Shown here: in pieces, positions 57,825-64,000 of the stretch | Numbering within the stretch: the stretch's first letter is position 1 | Layout of the letters: every line of letters begins with the position of its first letter | Origin: Thermoleophilia bacterium | Lineage (GTDB): Bacteria; Actinomycetota; Thermoleophilia; Gaiellales; Gaiellaceae | Assembly (NCBI GenBank): GCA_020845695.1 | Contig: JADLFG010000072.1 | Coordinates: 55,942 to 119,941 of the forward strand | Length of the DNA: 64,000 bases | Reading direction: 5' to 3' | Translations under genes and position numbers: made by a program | Notes under the pieces: generated by a model | The model's database searches: none | Seen by the model: the letters and a program-made list of their open reading frames with translations, nothing else | What the model was told of the DNA's origin: nothing

Positions 57825-58695
57825 CCTCGGCGAGTTCGGGCTCCTGCACGAGCTCGCCCGGCGCGGGCTCGCGACGGAGATCGGGGACGACACCGCGGTG
57901 CTCGACGGCGGGCTCGTCGTCACCCAGGACGCGCTGGTCGAGGGTATCCACTTCCGGCTCGACTGGACGGGCTGGCGAGATCTCGGTTACCGGGCCGCCG
58001 CGGTCAACCTGAGCGACCTCGCCGCCGCCGGCGCGGAACCCGAGGCTCTGATCGTGTCCGTTGCGCTCCCCGCCCCGACCGAGGTGGCGGACGTGCTCGA
58101 GCTGTACGCCGGGCTGAACGAGCCGGGCGTGCCGATCCGCGGCGGAGATACCACCGCCGGAGATCGCGTCTACCTGAGCGTGACCGCGATCGGGCACAGC
58201 GTGCGGGTACCGGGTCGCGCGGGCGCGCGACCCGGCGACGTGCTGGTCGTGACGGGCCCGCTCGGGGGCTCGGCCGCCGGCCTCGCGGTGCTCGAGCGCG
58301 GCCTCGCCGGCTTCGACGAGCTCGTGCGGATGCATCTGCGCCCGCCGTTTCGCCTGGACGCCGCGCGCGACCTCGCGCCGGTCGCGCACGCTCTGATCGA
58401 CCTCTCGGACGGGATCGCTGGCGACGCCGCGCACGTCGCGGAGCGCTCGGGCTGCGCCGTCGAGATCGACGTCGAGCGGCTCCCGCTCGTACCCAGGCTC
58501 GACGAGGTCGGCCCCGAGCCGTTCTGGACGATGGGCGAGGACTACGAGCTCCTGGCCGCGCTCGCGCCCGGCGACGCCGAGCGGTTGCCCTACCCGCGCG
58601 TCGGCCGCTGTCTAGCGGGGTCGGGCGTGACGCTGCTGCGCGACGGTACGCCGCTCGAGGCCGGCGGCTTCGAGCACTTCCGGCCGTCACGCTAG
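57805..58695 (+). CDS. thiL: Thiamine-monophosphate kinase
   Basis: A 296-residue ThiL. EIGDDTAVLDGGLVVTQDAL, NLSDLAAAGAEPEALIVSVA, IRGGDTTAGDRVYLSVTAIG and LIDLSDGIAGDAAHVA are conserved blocks. It makes thiamine diphosphate from thiamine phosphate. TTG 57805 start, overlapping thiD by 20 bases. Confidence 0.94.
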   Translation: MGSRLSDLGEFGLLHELARRGLATEIGDDTAVLDGGLVVTQDALVEGIHFRLDWTGWRDLGYRAAAVNLSDLAAAGAEPEALIVSVALPAPTEVADVLELYAGLNEPGVPIRGGDTTAGDRVYLSVTAIGHSVRVPGRAGARPGDVLVVTGPLGGSAAGLAVLERGLAGFDELVRMHLRPPFRLDAARDLAPVAHALIDLSDGIAGDAAHVAERSGCAVEIDVERLPLVPRLDEVGPEPFWTMGEDYELLAALAPGDAERLPYPRVGRCLAGSGVTLLRDGTPLEAGGFEHFRPSR

Positions 58696-58705
58696 CGTGG
58701 CGCCT

Positions 58706-58845
58706 CACGGGGGCGGACCTGCTCCGCCCGGAGGTAGGGGCGGGACTTGTCCCGCCCGAGCGTAAGGGCGAGACGTCCTCCGCCCGAACGTGGGGGCGAG
58801 GCCCGCTCCGCCCGGCTGTGGGGGCGGGACTTGTCCCGCCCGCGA
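58706..58845. repeat. Five tandem 28-nt palindromic repeats
   Basis: Exactly five consecutive 28-base units begin at 58706, 58734, 58762, 58790 and 58818. Unit pattern is GTRGGGGCGRGAC-NN-GTCCCGCCCGA. Units 2 and 5 carry the perfect palindrome GGGCGGGACTTGTCCCGCCC; the others are degenerate. The array sits between the converging ends of thiL and trxA and could act as a bidirectional terminator. There are no spacers, so it is not a CRISPR array. Confidence 0.9.
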
Positions 58846-58871
58846 CGGGGCCGCAGGTTTCGGCAGCCGCG

Positions 58872-59207
58872 CTAGGCGGCCGCGGTCAGCCAGCGCGCCC
58901 AGGCCTGCTCGTACGCGCCGCGGGAGCGGGCGCCGACGACCGTCTCCTGCGCCTCGCCGCCGGCGAACAGGATCAGGGTCGGGATCGAGAGGACGTGGTA
59001 GCGGGAGGCTGTCTGCGGGCTCTCGTCCACGTTCAGCTTCACGAACCGAACCCTGCCCGCGTGCTCGGCCGCGAGCTCCTTCATGATCGGCGTGACCACG
59101 CGGCAGGGACCGCACCAGGGGGCCCAGAAGTCGACCACCACGGGTAGATCGGAGCCGAGCACCTCCCGCTCGAAGGTGGCATCGGTGATGTCGGGCAGAT
59201 CGCTCAT
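58872..59207 (-). CDS. trxA: Thioredoxin
   Basis: A 111-residue thioredoxin. The active site is FWAPWCGPC (C32, C35), preceded by VVVDFW and followed by FVKLNVDESPQTASRYHVLS and the cis-proline in SIPTLILFAGG. Cytosolic disulfide reductase. ATG 59207. It reads towards thiL. Confidence 0.96.
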   Translation of the reverse strand: MSDLPDITDATFEREVLGSDLPVVVDFWAPWCGPCRVVTPIMKELAAEHAGRVRFVKLNVDESPQTASRYHVLSIPTLILFAGGEAQETVVGARSRGAYEQAWARWLTAAA

Positions 59208-59229
59208 CCCGGCGAGTATACCCGGCGGC

Positions 59230-59958
59230 TCAGAGGCGGCCGCGCAGAGCCGCCAGCCGCAGCGCCGGCACCTTCCACGCCGCCTCGAGCACGATCGAGC
59301 CGGTCATCTTCGAGCCACCGGCGATCCGGTCTGCAAACACGATCGGCACCTCGACGACGCGGAAGCCTGCCCGGACGGCCCGGTAGGTGGTCTCGATCTG
59401 GAAGGCGTAGCCACGTGTCGCGACCGCGCGGAGGTCGATCGTCTCGAGCACGCGACGGTGGAAGCACTTGAAGCCGCCGGTCACGTCGCGGACGGGCAGC
59501 CCGAGCAGCGTCTGGGCGTACAGGCAGCCAAAGCGGCTGAGCAACCGCCGAGACCGGCTCCAGTTGCGAATCCCGCCCCCGGCGACGTAGCGGGAGCCGA
59601 GCACGACGTCCGCCCGCGCGGCGGCCGCGACCAGTCGCGGCACGTCGCCTGGGTCGTGCGAGAAGTCGCAGTCCATCTCGAGCACGAGCTCGGCACCCGC
59701 GGCGAGCGCGCGGGCGAAGCCGGCCAGGTAGGCGGGCCCGAGGCCCTCCTTGGCCGGACGGTGGCAGACCTCGACCCACGGCAGCTCTGCGGCGAGCCGG
59801 TCGGCGAGCTCGCCGGTACCGTCCGGGGAGGCGTCGTCGACGACGAGGACGCGCCCGTCGAGCCCGTGGGCCGAGAAGACCTCGCCGAGCGCCCGCACCA
59901 GCGTCTCGAGATTGTCCCGCTCGTTGTAGGTGGGGAGGCAGACGACGAGCACGGGCAT
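59230..59958 (-). CDS. Polyprenol-monophosphomannose synthase-like glycosyltransferase (GT2)
   Basis: A 242-residue GT2 enzyme without C-terminal membrane domain. LPTYNERDNLETLVRAL, VVDDASPDGTGELADRLA, EMDCDFSHDPGDVPRLV, GSRYVAGGGIRNWS and RGYAFQIETTYRAVRAG match dolichol/polyprenol-phosphate mannose synthases. It would supply polyprenol-phosphate mannose to GT-C enzymes such as the one at 15.4-16.6 kb (inference). Divergent from polX, 14 bases apart. Confidence 0.9.
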   Translation of the reverse strand: MPVLVVCLPTYNERDNLETLVRALGEVFSAHGLDGRVLVVDDASPDGTGELADRLAAELPWVEVCHRPAKEGLGPAYLAGFARALAAGAELVLEMDCDFSHDPGDVPRLVAAAARADVVLGSRYVAGGGIRNWSRSRRLLSRFGCLYAQTLLGLPVRDVTGGFKCFHRRVLETIDLRAVATRGYAFQIETTYRAVRAGFRVVEVPIVFADRIAGGSKMTGSIVLEAAWKVPALRLAALRGRL

Positions 59959-59972
59959 ATCATCGCGGGCGG

Positions 59973-61694
59973 ATGGGCGGAGCACTGCCGAGAAACGACG
60001 AGCTTGCCGAGCGGTTCGAGCTCCTGGCCGACCTGCTCGAGCTCGACGGCGCCGATGCATTCCGTCTGGCCGCTTACCGGCGGGCCGCCCAGCGGATCCG
60101 CGAGTCGGCCGTCTCCGTCGCCGGGCTGGCGCTCGAGGGGAAAGCGAAACGGCTCGCCGGGATCGGTGGCACGATCGAGCGGAAGATCGTCGAGCTCGCG
60201 CAGACCGGCGACCTCGAGGCGCTGCGCAAGCTCCGGGCGCGCGTTCCGGAGGGCCTGGTCGGTGTGATGCACGTGCCCGGGCTCGGCCCCAAGACCGCCC
60301 GGCGGCTCTGGGCCGAGCTCGGCGTCACCGGCATCGACGAGTTGCGCGCGGCCGCCGAGGCGCGGCGCGTCAGGGCGCTGCCCGGGCTCGGCGAGAAGAC
60401 CGAGGAGCGGATCCTGCGCGCGCTCGCCGCGCCCGTGCCGGAGGGCCCGGCAACCGGCCGGGTGCTGCTCGGAACCGCCCTCCCGTTCGTCGAGCGCGTT
60501 GTCGCCGAGCTGGCGGCGCACCCGGCCGCGGAGCGGGTCTCGGAGGCGGGCAGCGTCCGCCGCCGTGCCGAGACGGTGCGCGATCTCGACGTGATCGCGA
60601 CCGCGCGCGACGGCGCCGAGCTGACCGCGTTCCTTGCGGGCCGCCCGTGGGTGGCGGAGGTGCTCGCGCGGGGCGAGACGAAGGCAACGGTCGTCTCCGC
60701 CGACGGGCTGCGGCTCGACCTGCGGGTCGTTCCCCCTGCCTGCTACGGCAACCTGCTCCAGCACTTCACCGGCTCGAAGGAGCACAACGTGGCGCTCAGG
60801 GAGGCGGCTGTCCGCGACGGCCTCTCCGTCTCCGAGTACGGCGTCGAGCTGGTCGCGACCGGCGAGGTGGCGACGCACGAGTCGGAGGAGGCGCTCTACG
60901 AGTCGCTCGGCTACGCGTGGATCCCGCCCGAGCTGCGTGAGAACCGCGGCGAGCTCGAAGCCGCCCGGGCCGGGACACTGCCCCGGCTCGTGTGCCGGGA
61001 GGACGTGCTCGGCGACCTGCACACGCACACGGACTGGTCGGACGGCAGGGCGACCCTCGCGGAGCTGGTCGCCGGAGCCCGCAGCCGCGGGCATCGCTAC
61101 CTCGCGGTCTGCGACCACGCGAAGCGGCTCGGCGACGGCCGGCTCGAGCGCCAGACCGAGGCGATCCGCGAGCTCGCCGGGTCGCTCGAAGACATCGAGC
61201 TGCTCTGCGGCGTCGAGGTCGACATCCGTGCCGACGGCTCGCTCGACCTCGACGACGAGCGTCTCGCCACCCGCGACTGGGTGGTCGCGTCGATTCACTC
61301 CGGCCTGCGCGACCCCGGGCGAGAGCTGACCCGGCGGGTGCTCGCCGCGGTCGAGAACCCCCACGTCGACGTGATCGGTCATCCGACCGGCCGTAAGCTG
61401 AACCGGCGCCCCGCTTCCGAGCTCGACCTCGAGGCCGTCGCCGCCCGCTGCGCCGAGACCGGCACGTTCCTCGAGCTGAATGGCCAGCCCGACCGGCTCG
61501 ACCTCCGCGACACGCACGTGCGGCTCGCGGCCGAGGCCGGGGCCGGGATCGTGCTCTCGAGCGATGCCCACTCGGTGGCGGCGCTCGACTACCTCGAGCT
61601 CGCGGTCGGCCAGGCGCGGCGCGGCTGGCTGACTGCGGCCCAGGTCGTCAACGCCCGTTCCTGGGCGGAGGTGAAGGAGATGATGAAGCGATGA
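59973..61694 (+). CDS. polX: Family X DNA polymerase with PHP domain
   Basis: A 573-residue PolX. Helix-hairpin-helix motifs (MHVPGLGPKTARRLW and RALPGLGEKTEERIL), a nucleotidyltransferase palm with GSVRRRAETVRDLDVIA, a thumb with SEYGVELVA, and a C-terminal PHP domain (about 345-573; GDLHTHTDWSDG, CDHAKRL, HPTGRKLNRR, SSDAHSV). It fills gaps in base-excision repair, with PHP 3' nuclease activity. Ends four bases inside the next gene. Confidence 0.94.
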   Translation: MGGALPRNDELAERFELLADLLELDGADAFRLAAYRRAAQRIRESAVSVAGLALEGKAKRLAGIGGTIERKIVELAQTGDLEALRKLRARVPEGLVGVMHVPGLGPKTARRLWAELGVTGIDELRAAAEARRVRALPGLGEKTEERILRALAAPVPEGPATGRVLLGTALPFVERVVAELAAHPAAERVSEAGSVRRRAETVRDLDVIATARDGAELTAFLAGRPWVAEVLARGETKATVVSADGLRLDLRVVPPACYGNLLQHFTGSKEHNVALREAAVRDGLSVSEYGVELVATGEVATHESEEALYESLGYAWIPPELRENRGELEAARAGTLPRLVCREDVLGDLHTHTDWSDGRATLAELVAGARSRGHRYLAVCDHAKRLGDGRLERQTEAIRELAGSLEDIELLCGVEVDIRADGSLDLDDERLATRDWVVASIHSGLRDPGRELTRRVLAAVENPHVDVIGHPTGRKLNRRPASELDLEAVAARCAETGTFLELNGQPDRLDLRDTHVRLAAEAGAGIVLSSDAHSVAALDYLELAVGQARRGWLTAAQVVNARSWAEVKEMMKR

Positions 61695-63010
61695 GCAGCT
61701 TTCGCGAGGACGCGGCGGCGGCGAGCGAGTGGGTCGCCCGCTACCTGGAGGGGGTCGGGGGGCTACCCGTGCGCAGCCGGGTCGAGCCCGGCGAGGTGCG
61801 CGCGCGCCTGCCCGTGTCCCCGCCCGAGCGGGCCGAGCCGTTCGCGGCCGTCCTGCGCGACCTGGACGAGGTGATCCTGCCGGGGATCACCCACTGGACC
61901 CACCCGCGCTTCTTCGCGTACTTCGCGATCACCGGCTCGGAGCCGGGGATCCTCGCTGAGCTCGTGGCCGCCGCCCTGAACGTGAACGCGATGCTGTGGC
62001 GCACCTCCCCCGCCGCGACCGAGCTCGAGGAGCTCGCACTCGACTGGCTGCGCCAGCTACTCGGGTTGCCCGGGGGGCTGCACGGCCACATCGAGGACAC
62101 GGCCTCCACCTCGACCCTGGCGGCGCTCGCCGCCGCGCGCCACCGCCGCCCGGGCGGGGCGGTGCTCTGCTCCGAGCACGCGCACTCCTCGGTCGACAAG
62201 GCCTGCCGCCTGCTTGGCCTCGAGCTGCACAAGGTGCCCGCCGACGAGGACTTCCGCCTGCGTCCCGAGGCGCTCGCCGGGCTGCTCGAGCGCGTTTCGG
62301 CCGCGGCGGTCGTCGCGACGGTCGGGACGACGTCGACGACCTCCGTCGACCCGGTGCCCGAGATCGCGGCGCTCTGCGCGCGGACCGGCGCGTGGCTCCA
62401 CGTCGACGCCGCCTACGCCGGCTCGGCCTGGGTCTGCGAGGAGCACCGCTGGGCCGCCGCCGGTGTCGAGCGGGCGGACTCGCTCGTCGTCAACCCGCAC
62501 AAGTGGCTGTTCACGCCCGTCGACTGCTCGTGCCTGTTCACGCGCCATCCGGAGGCGCTGCGCGATGCGTTCAGCCTCGTGCCCGAGTACCTGCGCACGA
62601 GCGAGGAGGAGGTGACGAACCTGATGGACTACGGGCCCGCGCTCGGCCGCCGCTTCCGCGCGCTGAAGCTGTGGGCCGTGATCCGCTGTCACGGCCGCGA
62701 GGGTCTCCAGGCGCTGATCCGCGAGCATGTCCGTCTGGCGCAGCTCTTCGCCGCCTGGGTTCGCGGCGAGCCGGGGTGGGAGCTCTGCGCGCCGCATCCG
62801 TTCTCGACCGTGTGCTTTCGCCGCGACGCACCTGACGGCGACAACGAGGCTCTGCTCGAGCGCGTCAACGCGACCGGCGAGGTCTACCTCTCCCACACGA
62901 AGCTCGACGGGCGCTACGTGCTTCGCCTCGCGATCGGCAACGCCCGGACGACCGAGGCCGACGTGTGCCGCGCCTGGGAGGTGCTCCGCGCCGAGGCGCT
63001 GCGGGGGTGA
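61691..63010 (+). CDS. Group II PLP-dependent amino acid decarboxylase
   Basis: A 439-residue enzyme. THWTHPRFFAYFAITGSEPG near residue 70, TASTSTLAALAAARH, WLHVDAAYAGSAWVCEEHR with the PLP Asp, and the PLP lysine in VVNPHKWLFTPVDCS. The pattern is that of aromatic-L-amino-acid decarboxylases (tyrosine, tryptophan or DOPA); exact substrate unknown. Starts at ATG 61691, overlapping polX (ATGA). Confidence 0.9.
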   Translation: MSSFREDAAAASEWVARYLEGVGGLPVRSRVEPGEVRARLPVSPPERAEPFAAVLRDLDEVILPGITHWTHPRFFAYFAITGSEPGILAELVAAALNVNAMLWRTSPAATELEELALDWLRQLLGLPGGLHGHIEDTASTSTLAALAAARHRRPGGAVLCSEHAHSSVDKACRLLGLELHKVPADEDFRLRPEALAGLLERVSAAAVVATVGTTSTTSVDPVPEIAALCARTGAWLHVDAAYAGSAWVCEEHRWAAAGVERADSLVVNPHKWLFTPVDCSCLFTRHPEALRDAFSLVPEYLRTSEEEVTNLMDYGPALGRRFRALKLWAVIRCHGREGLQALIREHVRLAQLFAAWVRGEPGWELCAPHPFSTVCFRRDAPDGDNEALLERVNATGEVYLSHTKLDGRYVLRLAIGNARTTEADVCRAWEVLRAEALRG

Positions 63011-63055
63011 CGGCCGGCCGCGTCCAACGCCGCGTCCGGTGCCGGCGGTGTTCCC

Positions 63056-63256
63056 GCGGGCCGGAGGAGTCCGGCCCCGACGGCGGTCGTGGCGGCGGCG
63101 GTTCCCGGCCCCGCGGGCGCGGCGTTTGGCGGCGACGCGCGGGAAGCCCGGGGAGGGTGTAGGGGCGGGACTTGTCCCGCCCGGATCGCTGCGGGCGCGG
63201 GAGGCGGGGCGGGCTGCGGGCCGGAGGAGTCCGGCCCCGACGGCGGTCGTGGCGGC
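63056..63256. repeat. Intergenic palindrome repeats, locus C
   Basis: The 299 bases between the decarboxylase and Nudix genes have no gene but a repeat set. A 41-base direct repeat (63056-63096 and 63216-63256) starts with the palindrome GGGCCGGA-GGAG-TCCGGCCC and appears identical in both copies. Between them lies one 28-base unit of the other type with GGGCGGGACTTGTCCCGCCC (63159-63186). Confidence 0.85.
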
Positions 63257-63309
63257 CGGCCCGGCCGGCGGATCGCACGGGCTGCTCCGGGACGGCGCCC
63301 GGGCCGTGC

Positions 63310-63873
63310 CTATTCCTCCCGCAGCGCGTCGAGCGCTGCGTCGTGGAGGGCGACGCGATAGCGCCAGAGCGCGTGGCCGGTCGCCAGCAGGCGCTCGCGG
63401 ATCGGGCCAGCGAGCTCGGCGAAGGTGCCCCAGCGGGCGGCGGAGATCTCGTGGGTGTCGAGCGGCTCGAGCCGCTCCGACGCGGTCGTCGCGGAGAAGA
63501 CGTGGGTGCTCCAGGGAAGCCCGACCTCCCCGCACGTGAACAGCGCCTCGGTGCGCACGAGGTAGCGACGGAGCTCCACATCGACGCCGAGCTCCTCGAG
63601 CGCCTCGCGGCGCGCGCCCGCCACGAAGTCCTCGCCGGGCTTGAGGCCGCCGCCCGGGGGGCGCCAGAGGCCCGGCTCGTAGTGGGGCTTCTGGATCAGC
63701 GCCACCCGCCCGTCGCTGATGACGAAGAAGGTCACATCGTGGTGCCGCCCGCGGCGGGTGCTGTGCTCGACGAGCTCGCGCTCCCTCGCCGAGATCTCGA
63801 GCTCGAGCTCGAGCAGCCGGGGCTCGCCGAAGCGGGCGCGAAGCGGTGCGAGCGCGGCCTCGTCGACGTGCAT
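63310..63873 (-). CDS. Nudix hydrolase
   Basis: A 187-residue protein with a Nudix box, GGGLKPGEDFVAGARREALE followed by ELGV, after PGLWRPP. An N-terminal extension of about 45 residues carries a helical segment (LLELELEISARERELVEH). Substrate is unknown; the Nudix fold cleaves nucleoside diphosphates linked to other moieties. Confidence 0.9.
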   Translation of the reverse strand: MHVDEAALAPLRARFGEPRLLELELEISARERELVEHSTRRGRHHDVTFFVISDGRVALIQKPHYEPGLWRPPGGGLKPGEDFVAGARREALEELGVDVELRRYLVRTEALFTCGEVGLPWSTHVFSATTASERLEPLDTHEISAARWGTFAELAGPIRERLLATGHALWRYRVALHDAALDALREE

Positions 63874-63907
63874 CGCTAGTGCGCCGTCCGGAGAATGGCG
63901 TGCAGTT

Positions 63908-63976
63908 CCTGGCGAGCGAAAAGCAAGCCAGGGAAGGACGCAGGGAGCGCCAATATGCAGGCAGTGGGGTATCCGC
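63908..63976 (+). promoter_or_regulatory. GEMM-like (cyclic dinucleotide) riboswitch candidate
   Basis: The stretch contains GCGAAAAGCAAGCC (like the family's GCA-n-A-GGGCAAACC), then GGACGCA 6 bases on (like GGGACGCAAAGCC), and GGCAGTGGGGTATCC (like GGTAGCGGGGTTACC) at the 3' end, in the same order and spacing as the GEMM-I class. The middle and the first stem depart from consensus. It would control a gene beyond the right edge. Apart from it, 63874-64000 shows no gene. Confidence 0.4.
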
Positions 63977-64000
63977 GTGACGCCCCTTTGTGCCGATTCC

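Noticed and set aside
58706..58845. CRISPR array
   Set aside because: Repeats are 28 bases and directly adjacent, with no spacers and no cas genes nearby.

Overview
This is a very GC-rich chromosomal window. Gene content and dialect point to an actinobacterium of the Thermoleophilia/Gaiellales type (inference): GTG starts are common, genes are coupled by 4-base GTGA/ATGA overlaps, menaquinone-type UbiA and CcmABC/CcsA cytochrome maturation genes are present, and ParA/ParB and TreT occur. The window contains the chromosomal replication origin. The order yidC-yidD-rnpA-rpmH / dnaA-dnaN-recF-dciA-gyrB-gyrA is the classical origin neighbourhood. DnaA-box-like sites flank dnaA on both sides (28.4 kb and 29.9-30.0 kb). 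Genes to the left are mostly on the minus strand and genes to the right mostly on the plus strand, so transcription tends to follow the two diverging forks.

Left arm (1-28 kb), in order from the left edge: heme genes (hemC partial, hemA, a CcsA/HemX protein); a cytochrome c maturation cluster (ccmD-like, ccmC, ccmB, ccmA); a UbiA prenyltransferase; molybdenum cofactor genes (mog, moaC, and moeA further on); two trehalose synthesis genes of different pathways (otsA, treT); an HtrA protease with a two-component system; an M28-like membrane protein; a GT87-type mannosyltransferase; a class A penicillin-binding protein; a short plus-strand metabolic run (binding lipoprotein, HAD phosphatase, Cys/Met PLP enzyme, CPBP protease, archease, chorismate mutase); a bifunctional-nuclease-domain protein; tRNA-Ile(GAT); and parB-parA-rsmG-jag-yidC-yidD-rnpA-rpmH.

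Right arm (28-64 kb): replication genes, then galT-slipin-nfeD-birA on the minus strand. Next comes a sigma factor fused by overlap to a fatty acid operon (fabZ, fabD, fabG, fabF ... accD, accA). That operon is interrupted at 45.7-48.1 kb by a decayed phage-derived island. The island holds a frameshifted HNH endonuclease, a MuF-type phage head protein ending in an ADP-ribosyltransferase-like toxin domain, and a small overlapping ORF that could be its immunity protein. It abuts a truncated arginase-family pseudogene. Then follow ligD, a TIGR00725 protein, a Vms1/eRF1-like (VLRF1) gene, lapA-like, an MrfA-type helicase, thiD-thiL, thioredoxin, a polyprenol-phosphate mannose synthase, a PolX-PHP polymerase, a PLP decarboxylase and a Nudix hydrolase. 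A GEMM-like riboswitch candidate lies at the right edge.

Points most worth attention: two genes (galT and the VLRF1 gene) appear to start at CTG, with strong positional evidence; the MuF/ADP-ribosyltransferase toxin island; an intergenic repeat family of perfect palindromes, including an exact 5 x 28-nt tandem array; a duplicated 116-bp segment that carries two convergent gene ends; and GyrA with Gln at the quinolone-contact serine position.
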